From NCBI GenBank assembly GCA_016217905.1, contig JACRFL010000015.1, positions 1 to 48,101 on the forward strand: DNA of 48,101 nucleotides, written 5' to 3'. The notes under the pieces are model-generated. The model made no database searches, was not told where the DNA came from, and saw nothing but the letters and a program-made list of their open reading frames with translations. A program made the translations under genes and the position numbers. This DNA is from Candidatus Kaiserbacteria bacterium (GTDB taxonomy: Bacteria; Patescibacteriota; Minisyncoccia; Phycocordibacterales; Phycocordibacteraceae). This document shows positions 30,364-36,881 of this stretch, piece after piece. The stretch's first letter is position 1. Every line of letters begins with the position of its first letter.

Positions 30364-30938
30364 TATGCCTTCTCCACCCGCTCAGCATATTCGCCGCTAT
30401 CCGTATTTATTCTGATAATGTCGCCCGCTCTGATGAAGAGCGGTACATTCACTTTTGCTCCCGTGACAAGCTCGACAAGTTTATTACCGCCCGAGACGGT
30501 ATTGCCTTTGACCGCTGGCGGGGCATCTTTCACCGCAAGCTCCACCTTGACCGGTATCTTTATCGTCATCGGCCGCTCTTCATAGGTCAGCACTTCGACG
30601 GGCGCATTTTGTACAAGCCATTGCACCTTGTCGTGCACCGTCTCTTCAGGAAACGAGAAACGGTTCTTCGGGTTGCCCGTCTCCGCGAACCAGCTCTCGC
30701 CGCGGTTGGTGTAGAGGTACTGCGCCTGCATGTTGCTGATGTCCGCTTCAGTCACGGTCTCGTTCTGGTGGAAAGAGATTTCGATGACCCGGCCGGAGAC
30801 GAGATGCCGCAGCTTCGTCTGGTTCACCGGCTTTCGCATCTGCATGCGGAAGACATGCGACGAAAGCACCTCATAAGGCTCGCCGTTATAGTCGATCACG
30901 GTCTTCGGAAGGATTTCGTTATAGGACAATACAGCCAT
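30363..30938 (-). CDS. efp: Elongation factor P with a shortened tip loop
   Basis: A 191-aa EF-P that relieves ribosome stalling at polyproline. Domains I-III are visible: NEILPKTVIDYNGEPYEVLSSHVF, then VRNL-like KLRHLVSGRVIEISFHQNETVTEADI and the C-terminal GAKVNVPLFIRAGDIIRINTDSGEYAERV. In E. coli the domain I loop is KPGKGQAFARVKLRNL with the modified Lys at its tip. Here it is KPVNQTKLRHL, about five residues shorter and with no Lys or Arg at the tip. So the usual lysylation, hydroxylation or rhamnosylation looks impossible. Confidence 0.93.
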   Translation of the reverse strand: MAVLSYNEILPKTVIDYNGEPYEVLSSHVFRMQMRKPVNQTKLRHLVSGRVIEISFHQNETVTEADISNMQAQYLYTNRGESWFAETGNPKNRFSFPEETVHDKVQWLVQNAPVEVLTYEERPMTIKIPVKVELAVKDAPPAVKGNTVSGGNKLVELVTGAKVNVPLFIRAGDIIRINTDSGEYAERVEKA

Positions 30939-31016
30939 GGTTCTGAAACGTAGCGTGTATGGGAATCGTTATAAAAAGTGCCGCCGGAGGCAGATTGGGG
31001 TATGCTACCAGATGCC

Positions 31017-31595
31017 ATGAGTTTTTCAACTGCAGAACCCGACGCGCTCTCCGACGCAGAGGTGCTCGCGCGCTCTCGGAAAGAGCCCGATCTCTTCGCA
31101 CTTCTTGTTCGCCGTTATGAAGCCGCTCTGCTCCGCCGCGCGAAGACGATACTGAAAAGCCCCGAGGACGCCGAAGAGGCGGTGCAGGACGCCTTCACGA
31201 GAATGTATCTCTATGCGGACAAGTATCATGCGCAGGAAGGTGCCAGTTTTTCTTCCTGGGCGTACACGATACTCAACCGCGTTGCGTATACCAAATACGT
31301 TGCGCGAAGGAAAGAGTGGGAAAAGACTGCGGAACTAGAACCCGCACAGTACGAATCGTTGCCGGACGCGAAGGCAGAATTCCTCGAGGACCTCTCGATA
31401 CGGGATGAGGTTATCGCCGCGCTCGCGAGGCTGCCCGAAGCCGCAGCGAGGATCCTGCGGCTGCAATTCGTGGAGGGGAAGAGTCAGGAGGAGATCGCGG
31501 AATCGGAGCGCCTCTCGATCCCCGCCGTGAAGACGCGCATTCACCGCGCCAAGAAACTTTTCAAACAAGCGTATGATGAACAACACTATGACTAA
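31017..31595 (+). CDS. RNA polymerase sigma factor, ECF type
   Basis: 192 aa from ATG 31017; the track start at 30978 is before the TATGCT box (31001-31006). Region 2 is clear (FALLVRRYEAALLRRAKTILKSPEDAEEAVQDAFTRMYLYADKY), followed by FSSWAYTILNRVAYTKYVARRK. Region 4 is LARLPEAAARILRLQFVEGKSQEEIAESERLSIPAVKTRIHRAKKLFKQAY. There is no region 1 or 3, the ECF pattern. ECF factors respond to envelope or external signals and are held by anti-sigma factors. The next gene, overlapping by 8 bp, is a small membrane protein that may serve that role. Targets are unknown. Confidence 0.93.
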   Translation: MSFSTAEPDALSDAEVLARSRKEPDLFALLVRRYEAALLRRAKTILKSPEDAEEAVQDAFTRMYLYADKYHAQEGASFSSWAYTILNRVAYTKYVARRKEWEKTAELEPAQYESLPDAKAEFLEDLSIRDEVIAALARLPEAAARILRLQFVEGKSQEEIAESERLSIPAVKTRIHRAKKLFKQAYDEQHYD

Positions 31596-31905
31596 CGAAC
31601 CGTCGAACATCGAGCGCATCGTGATGCAGCGCGTGCATCTCATTCGCATGCTCAAGCTCGTCATCTCGACGGCCATATTCGCGGCTCTCTCATTCGTCGC
31701 CGCGCTCTGGGGTATCGGTAGGGAAGTATGGGTCGCACGCGTGCTCGAGAATGCCCCCGTCGGCCCGGAACACATTCTCGCGTTCTATCTCGCCGCGTTC
31801 ATGCACACCCGCCTTATCGTCCAGGCGCTCGTGATACTCACGCTCCTGTCGTTTCTGTTCCTCGCGCGAGAAACCGTTCGTTTCTTCCTGGTCTCTCGCG
31901 CTTAG
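31588..31905 (+). CDS. Two-TM membrane protein coupled to the ECF sigma factor
   Basis: Taking ATG 31588 gives 105 aa (31573 is an alternative). Two hydrophobic segments lie at about residues 22-46 and 74-98, after a short N-terminal part ([20 protein letters not shown]). The overlap ATGACTAA with the sigma stop implies coupled translation. There is no zinc-finger anti-sigma motif (HxxxCxxC), so an anti-sigma role is only suggested by position. Its end overlaps recA by 4 bp from the opposite strand. Confidence 0.7.
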   Translation: MTNEPSNIERIVMQRVHLIRMLKLVISTAIFAALSFVAALWGIGREVWVARVLENAPVGPEHILAFYLAAFMHTRLIVQALVILTLLSFLFLARETVRFFLVSRA

Positions 31906-32951
31906 CTATCGGCAAGCTTCGCCCTGACCTGTTTCAGGAGCTCTTTCGCGGCGTCTTTATTCTCGCGCAGGTAGGTGCGCGTCGCGTCGTAGCCGACGCC
32001 AAGCTTTTGTTCGCCCATCTTGTAGGTAGCGCCCGACTTTGCCACGATTTCAAATTTTTCGCCGAGCGCGATAAGCTCGCCTTCGCGGCTGATGCCTTCG
32101 TTGTAGAGGAGATCAAACTCCGTCGTCTTGAAGGGTGCGGCGACTTTGTTCTTCACCACCTTCACCCGCACGCGCCCGCCGACCACCTCCTCGCCCTTTT
32201 TTATCGAGGCGATGCGGCGGATGTCGAGGCGCACCGAGGTGTAGAACTTCAGCGCCTTGCCGCCCGGGGTGGTCTCAGGGTTGCCGAACATGACGCCGAT
32301 TTGCATGCGGATTTGGTTGATGAAGATGACGATTGTTCTGCTGCGCGACACGATTGCCGTGAGCTTCCGCAAGGCCTGGCTCATGAGCCGCGCCTGCTTG
32401 CCCACGTGTTGCTGGCCCATCTCGCCCTCGATCTCATCTTTGGGCGTGAGCGCGGCGACGGAGTCGATGACGATGACGTCGATGTTCCCGCTCCTGACAA
32501 GACTCTCGACGATATCGAGCGCTTGTTCGCCCGTGTCCGGCTGCGAGATAAGGAGCTCAGGGAGCTTCACGCCGATGCGCCGCGCGTACTCCGGGTCAAG
32601 CGCGTGCTCGGCGTCGACGAATGCCGCGATGCCACCGGCCTTTTGCGCCTCGGCTATGACATGCAGCGCGAGCGTCGTCTTGCCGGAGGATTCCGGCCCG
32701 AATATCTCGACGATGCGCCCGCGGGGAAGGCCGCCCACGCCCAAGGCGGCGTCGAGCCCGATGGAGCCGGTCGATATCGCGGGTATCTTCTGCGGCGTGC
32801 CGGCTCCGTAGGTGGTGATCGCCTCGTCCCCGAACTTGGTGCGGATTTCCTTCAATGCCTGCTCAATGGATTTTTGCTTCTCGCTCTTGTCTGCGCTCGC
32901 TGCGGAAACAGTCTTCGCTATCTTTTCCTTTTTTGGTTTTCCGAATGCCAT
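31902..32951 (-). CDS. recA: Recombinase RecA
   Basis: A 349-aa RecA. The Walker A motif GPESSGKT is at residues 85-92, with [25 protein letters not shown] before it. Walker B and the L1/L2 loops follow ([40 protein letters not shown], then [36 protein letters not shown]). It catalyses strand exchange and drives the SOS response. A Lys-rich N-terminal extension is slightly longer than normal. It follows ftsK and a small exported protein on the minus strand. The 412-aa plus-strand ORF over it is a shadow. Confidence 0.98.
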   Translation of the reverse strand: MAFGKPKKEKIAKTVSAASADKSEKQKSIEQALKEIRTKFGDEAITTYGAGTPQKIPAISTGSIGLDAALGVGGLPRGRIVEIFGPESSGKTTLALHVIAEAQKAGGIAAFVDAEHALDPEYARRIGVKLPELLISQPDTGEQALDIVESLVRSGNIDVIVIDSVAALTPKDEIEGEMGQQHVGKQARLMSQALRKLTAIVSRSRTIVIFINQIRMQIGVMFGNPETTPGGKALKFYTSVRLDIRRIASIKKGEEVVGGRVRVKVVKNKVAAPFKTTEFDLLYNEGISREGELIALGEKFEIVAKSGATYKMGEQKLGVGYDATRTYLRENKDAAKELLKQVRAKLADS

Positions 32952-32955
32952 AGTG

Positions 32956-33309
32956 TTAATTGTTAGTTTGTGGTTGGCTGTTTGAAGTTGGTACGAAAAT
33001 GCTGCGCACGGCGGTCACCGACTTCCCGAAACGGTCGGTAGCGACGAAGGTAAGTATAGAGCCTCCGCGGGGAAAGGTAAGAGTTGACGAGAAGTTTCCT
33101 TCCTGGTCGCGAAGGACCGAAGCGCCGTCCATCGTGAGGAGGGCGACACGCGGTGCTTTCCCCCGGACAGTGACGATGCCGTCCGGGAAAGAAGCGTTGT
33201 CTGCGGGGGAGGCTACGGAAAGGGAGGGGCCGGCCGCAAGCGGCCACGCTTCCACGCCCCCGTAGCCGGCGAGGAGGAAGAGAACGGCGAGCAGGAGGTA
33301 TTTCGTCAT
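32956..33309 (-). CDS. Small exported Ig-like domain protein
   Basis: 117 aa from ATG 33309; the track start adds a low-complexity Arg/Pro stretch from inside ftsK. Residues 1-22 ([21 protein letters not shown]) form a signal peptide or anchor. The remainder ([77 protein letters not shown]) is a single Ig-like beta-sandwich of the glucodextranase/bacterial Ig type. It sits 13 bp after ftsK and 4 bp before recA. Function unknown; perhaps an envelope protein co-expressed with division genes. Confidence 0.82.
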   Translation of the reverse strand: MTKYLLLAVLFLLAGYGGVEAWPLAAGPSLSVASPADNASFPDGIVTVRGKAPRVALLTMDGASVLRDQEGNFSSTLTFPRGGSILTFVATDRFGKSVTAVRSIFVPTSNSQPQTNN

Positions 33310-33322
33310 CGCGTGCCTGCGG

Positions 33323-35524
33323 CTAGAAAGCCGCCCCGTCTTCCTCCAGCGTGTCGGCGGGGGACGGCGCGCTGTGCCTGCCGGTGGCGGAGAGCACCTC
33401 GCGCGGCTTGCTGCCGTCGGCGGGGCCGATGACGCCCTTTGCCTCAAGCACGTCCATGAGCCGCGCCGCCCGCGAGTATCCGATCTTCAGTTTTCGCTGC
33501 AGGTAGGACGTCGAAGCCCGACCGACCTCTTCCACCGCGGCGCGCGCGTCCTCATAGAGATCGTCATCAATGTCTTCGTCATCGAAGCCGTTGCGTATGA
33601 GTCCGATGACGTCATTCGACTCGGCCCCATTGGGGCCGAAGTCGATGCTCGAGAGGTTTCCGGCGTTGCGGCTCTTGATGTAGCTCACCACTTTCTTCAC
33701 TTCGTTCTCGCTAATGAACGCCGTCTGGATGCGCACAGGCTTCTGCATGTCGCTTGAGAGGTAGAGCATGTCGCCCGCGCCTAGAAGCGTCTCCGCGCCG
33801 GCGCCGTCGAGAATGGTGCGCGAGTCTATCTGGGAGGCGACCTGGAGCGCCATGCGCGTCGGCACGTTCGCCTTAATGAGGCCGGTGATGACATTCACCG
33901 ACGGCCGCTGGGTGGAAAGGAGAAGGTGGATGCCGACGGCGCGCGACATCTGCGCGAGGCGGACGATCCCCGCTTCAAGCTCGCGCGGGTACGTATGCAT
34001 GATATCCGCGAGTTCGTCAATGACGATGAGGATATAGGGAAGTGCCTCGGGGAGTTCCGCGCCGCCCTTCTTCTTCGCCGGCTCGAAGATGGTGGCGTGG
34101 TAAGAATCGATATCGCGCACGCGCTGTGCCTCGAGGATGTTGTAGCGGCGCTCCATTTCTTTGGCCGCCCACTTGAGCGAAAGGATGGTCTTCTTCGGAT
34201 CAGTGATGACGGGCGTGAGAAGGTGCGGGATGCCGTTGTAGGCGGTGAGCTCGACGCGCTTCGGATCGATCATGATGAAGCGCAGCTGGTTCGGGCCGTT
34301 CCTGTAGAGAAGGGAGGTGATGATCGCGTGGATGGCGACGGACTTTCCGGAGCCGGTTGCGCCCGCGACAAGACCGTGGGGCATCTTCGCGATGTTCACG
34401 TAATGCGGCGTTCCGGTGATATCGCGTCCGAGCGCGGCGAGGAGCGGTTTCGCGCTTTCGGACCACTCGGGAGCGCCGAGGAGCCCGCCGAGACCGACCA
34501 TCGCCTTTACCGAGTTGGGCACCTCGATGCCGACGAGCGATTTCCCCGGAATGGGCGCCTCGATGCGCACGGGGTGCGCGGCGAGCGCGAGTTCGAGATT
34601 GTTCGCGAGCGACACGATCTTCGAAAGCCGCACGCCCTCGGCAGGCTTCACCGCGTAGCGGGTAACGGTCGGGCCGACCGACACCTCGTCCATCTCGAGG
34701 TTGATGCCGAAATTCTGGAACGTGCGCTTGATGATATTCGCGTTCGCCTTGATGTCGCCGACGCCCGGCTTGCCGCGGTCCGTTCCGAGTAGGGAGAGCG
34801 GCGGCGCTTCGTACTCGGCATCGAAGTTTGCGATGCCGGTTCCGGGGGTTTCTGTCATCCGGTTGAAGACGGTGACCACCGGCTCGCGCTCCGGCTCTTC
34901 ATCGGCGCTCTCCGTTCTGGAAGCGTCGCCGTCTTCGGGGACCCCGACGACGGAAAGCTCGTCTTCCTCGAACGGCTCCTCGTCGCGCCCTTTGTGCGCG
35001 CGCAGGCGTTGCCAGATCGAAACCGCGTTCTCGCGCAGGAGCGCGCCGAGCGCCTCAAGGTCGGCCACGATGGCGAGGCCGACGCTAATCGTCGCGATAA
35101 GGAGCACAAGCGCTCCCCAGAAACCGAAGAAGCTCGCGAGCATCTTCCCGCCCCAAACGCCGACAACCCCGCCGAGGCCGGAATCGGGGAAGAGACCGGC
35201 GAAAGTGAGTACCGATGCGCAGATGATGAGGGTGCCCGAGGCGGTGAGCGGGGCGATCGTCGGGCGGCCGAAGCCTGCGTAGAGGCCGATCAGGATGAGA
35301 GCGACGGGCAGAAGGAACGCGCCGACGCCGACGACAGCGTAGCTTGCGGAGAGGACGGCGCCGCCAACGGGACCCGCCGCGTTGAACATCGCGAGAATGA
35401 GCAGGACTCCCGCGGCAAGGAGCACGATTGCGGAGGCGTAGCGAACGAGAGCGTCGTACCCCCGGACCTCTTCGTCGCGCCCCTTGCGAGTGCGCCGTGC
35501 GCCGTTGTTATTCTTGCGGCCCAT
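33323..35524 (-). CDS. ftsK: DNA translocase FtsK
   Basis: About 733 aa from ATG 35524. The N-terminus has four membrane segments (LVRYASAIVLLAAGVLLILAMF ... GALVLLIATISVGLAIVADL). A short linker is followed by the motor domain with Walker A GATGSGKS near residue 385. Next comes FIMIDPKRVELTAYNGIPHLL, then YILIVIDELADIM (Walker B). The C-terminal winged-helix gamma domain (ASTSYLQRKLKIGYSRAARLMDVLEAKGVIG) recognises KOPS-like DNA. FtsK pumps chromosome termini through the division septum. The linker is far shorter than in E. coli. It shares a promoter region with the divergent GGACA-box regulator. Confidence 0.97.
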   Translation of the reverse strand: MGRKNNNGARRTRKGRDEEVRGYDALVRYASAIVLLAAGVLLILAMFNAAGPVGGAVLSASYAVVGVGAFLLPVALILIGLYAGFGRPTIAPLTASGTLIICASVLTFAGLFPDSGLGGVVGVWGGKMLASFFGFWGALVLLIATISVGLAIVADLEALGALLRENAVSIWQRLRAHKGRDEEPFEEDELSVVGVPEDGDASRTESADEEPEREPVVTVFNRMTETPGTGIANFDAEYEAPPLSLLGTDRGKPGVGDIKANANIIKRTFQNFGINLEMDEVSVGPTVTRYAVKPAEGVRLSKIVSLANNLELALAAHPVRIEAPIPGKSLVGIEVPNSVKAMVGLGGLLGAPEWSESAKPLLAALGRDITGTPHYVNIAKMPHGLVAGATGSGKSVAIHAIITSLLYRNGPNQLRFIMIDPKRVELTAYNGIPHLLTPVITDPKKTILSLKWAAKEMERRYNILEAQRVRDIDSYHATIFEPAKKKGGAELPEALPYILIVIDELADIMHTYPRELEAGIVRLAQMSRAVGIHLLLSTQRPSVNVITGLIKANVPTRMALQVASQIDSRTILDGAGAETLLGAGDMLYLSSDMQKPVRIQTAFISENEVKKVVSYIKSRNAGNLSSIDFGPNGAESNDVIGLIRNGFDDEDIDDDLYEDARAAVEEVGRASTSYLQRKLKIGYSRAARLMDVLEAKGVIGPADGSKPREVLSATGRHSAPSPADTLEEDGAAF

Positions 35525-35633
35525 AATATACGTACATTGTAGCACCGCCGCGCGTCGTCTCCACAGCGTAGGTGCTTTGGGTTTTGCGTGTTCGCGCACG
35601 CGCCGCTTGCGAGGAGAGAGGTACGGCGTATAC

Positions 35634-35654
35634 TGTCCCATACGATATGGGACA
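35634..35654. promoter_or_regulatory. Palindromic operator at the regulator's start codon
   Basis: A perfect 9-3-9 inverted repeat, TGTCCCATA and TATGGGACA separated by CGA, overlaps the end of the TATACT box (35629-35634), the predicted start of transcription and ATG 35647. Its position predicts direct repression. The same TGTCC/GGACA core recurs across the gene. Confidence 0.75.
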
Positions 35655-36453
35655 CGAACCGTTGAATATAGGACACGACATCGGTATCAGACAAACAAAT
35701 ATTAACGGCAAAAGCCAGAATCTGGATGATTTTGTCCTAGAAAAAAGCATATTTGCTAACATTTTTGAAAAGGACATACGCAGGGTCTTTATATACAAGA
35801 AGGCCGAGCGGCTTGCCAAAGCCATGCATCTCGTTGCCCCTGCCTTTGCAGAATCGCCCTCGCTCCGAAACCGTATCGACGCGATCGCCCTCGGCCTCGT
35901 CGACGCGGCGGTACTCCCCTCCGGGGCCGCGCGCGCCGCGCTCTCCCGGGAACTCCTTGCGCTCTCGAGCGTCCTCTCCATGGCCAGAGCAGGAGGCCTC
36001 CTCTCCCTCATGAATGTAGAGCTCATCGCCCGCGAAACCCACGCTCTGCTTCAAGATGTCGCCGTATACGAGGAACCGCGCCTCTTTCTCGACGAAGCCC
36101 CGACTCTCTCCGGTATCGCGAAAAAAGCCCTCTCTTCCGGCGACGTCAAGAACCGCGGTCGCCCCGCAAAAGTGCAGGCGCGTCCGCGCGCCGTCTCGGG
36201 AAATTCCGCGGGGGCACCGCAAGAACATGTAAAGGACACCGATGTATCGGACAAGCGTATAAAAGACAGACGAGATGCTATTCTGTCCGTTATAAGTAAT
36301 AAAGGACAGGCGAGTATAAAAGACATTTCCACGCTCATCCGCTCTGTTTCCGAGAAAACCATTCAACGCGAGCTCCTGGCGCTCATCGAGGCCGGCGTGG
36401 TTTGCAAGCGGGGCGAACGCCGCTGGAGCACCTACTTGCTCACCCGGGAGTAA
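35647..36453 (+). CDS. DeoR-like winged-helix DNA-binding protein, probably autoregulated
   Basis: 268 aa from ATG 35647; the track start lies before the promoter TTGCGA-16-TATACT. The first part (DDFVLEKSIFANIFEKDIRRVFIYKKAERLAKAMHLVAP) looks helical, followed by a helical repeat-like middle rich in Ala/Leu (RNRIDAIALGLVDAAVLPSGAARAALSRELLAL). A linker rich in Arg and Pro precedes the C-terminal winged helix (RRDAILSVISNKGQASIKDISTLIRSVSEKTIQRELLALIEAGVVCKRGERRW), which resembles DeoR/ArsR-type HTHs. The gene is saturated with GGACA/TGTCC boxes and flanked by perfect palindromes, so I infer autoregulation. I do not know a named family. Confidence 0.8.
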   Translation: MGHEPLNIGHDIGIRQTNINGKSQNLDDFVLEKSIFANIFEKDIRRVFIYKKAERLAKAMHLVAPAFAESPSLRNRIDAIALGLVDAAVLPSGAARAALSRELLALSSVLSMARAGGLLSLMNVELIARETHALLQDVAVYEEPRLFLDEAPTLSGIAKKALSSGDVKNRGRPAKVQARPRAVSGNSAGAPQEHVKDTDVSDKRIKDRRDAILSVISNKGQASIKDISTLIRSVSEKTIQRELLALIEAGVVCKRGERRWSTYLLTRE

Positions 36454-36478
36454 AATGGGACATCCGATGTCCCATTTT
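36452..36478. repeat. Perfect 12-3-12 palindrome after the regulator
   Basis: AAAATGGGACAT and ATGTCCCATTTT flank CCG, beginning inside the stop codon. It carries the same TGGGACA/TGTCCCA core as the operator at 35634, so it may be a second binding site. The T4 end is weak for a terminator. Confidence 0.75.
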
Positions 36479-36486
36479 GATGGGTT

Positions 36487-36515
36487 TTGACTCGTCAAAC
36501 CGTTTTTGCTAGTAT
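36487..36515 (+). promoter_or_regulatory. Strong promoter in front of a non-coding hairpin region
   Basis: TTGACT (36487-36492), a 17-base spacer and TAGTAT (36510-36515) form a near-consensus sigma-70 promoter. No ORF starts after it within 360 bases, so its transcript is either a non-coding RNA or a very long leader for the surface protein. Confidence 0.7.
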
Positions 36516-36519
36516 TACG

Positions 36520-36610
36520 GTCGTGATAGCAACTGGGGTATAGGAGCGATATAGAGGCCGTCCGCCATCCCGCGGATTGGCCCCTATTTGCGTTTCTAAT
36601 TCCTAGCCGT
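36520..36610 (+). ncRNA. Candidate structured small RNA
   Basis: Downstream of the promoter a strong hairpin spans 36551-36587: ATAG-A-GGCC-G-TCCGC pairs with GCGGA-TT-GGCC-C-CTAT around a CATCCC loop. It is followed by TTTGCGTTTC. The boundaries are estimated from the promoter position and the last T-rich run. No known RNA family matches by eye. It could be a regulatory RNA or the 5' part of the surface-protein leader. Confidence 0.4.
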
Positions 36611-36648
36611 TATCCACACGGGCCGGTACCGGGAATGCTTGTTTCCGC

Positions 36649-36881
36649 TATACTGTCCGTAGTCCTTGCGGGGACGATTTCGTTCTCATTTCGGTGGGCG
36701 GAGTCGAGCCCGGGAGGGCGTACTTTGATAACGGAATAGTCTATCGAAAGATAGACATCAACCCTTGCCAACTAACCCATGGCGCGCTGGTCGATACCGT
36801 GCGCTGTGGGATAGTGTGAAATGAAAGTGAATGTGCCACAAACTTGATTATCACGTGCTCCCTAAATTCTTAACAATCGTT
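36649..36881 (+). promoter_or_regulatory. Promoter and long structured leader of the surface-protein gene
   Basis: TATACT (36649-36654) directly continues into TGTCC, as at the regulator's own promoter (TATACTGTCC in both). From there a ~225-nt leader leads to ATG 36882. It contains a GNRA-type hairpin (GTCTATC-GAAA-GATAGAC, 36739-36756) and other GC-rich stems (e.g. GGCGGAGTCGAGCCC). Long leaders are unusual here, where most messages look leaderless. A known riboswitch class could not be assigned. Confidence 0.5.

Noticed and set aside
31728-32966. 412-aa plus-strand ORF
   Set aside because: Shadow of recA on the opposite strand; no recognisable motif.
33926-34792. 288-aa plus-strand ORF
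   Set aside because: Shadow of ftsK.
36700-36780. c-di-GMP (GEMM) riboswitch before the surface gene
   Set aside because: A GAAA-capped hairpin is present, but the conserved GACGCAAAGCC core and the second stem are missing.
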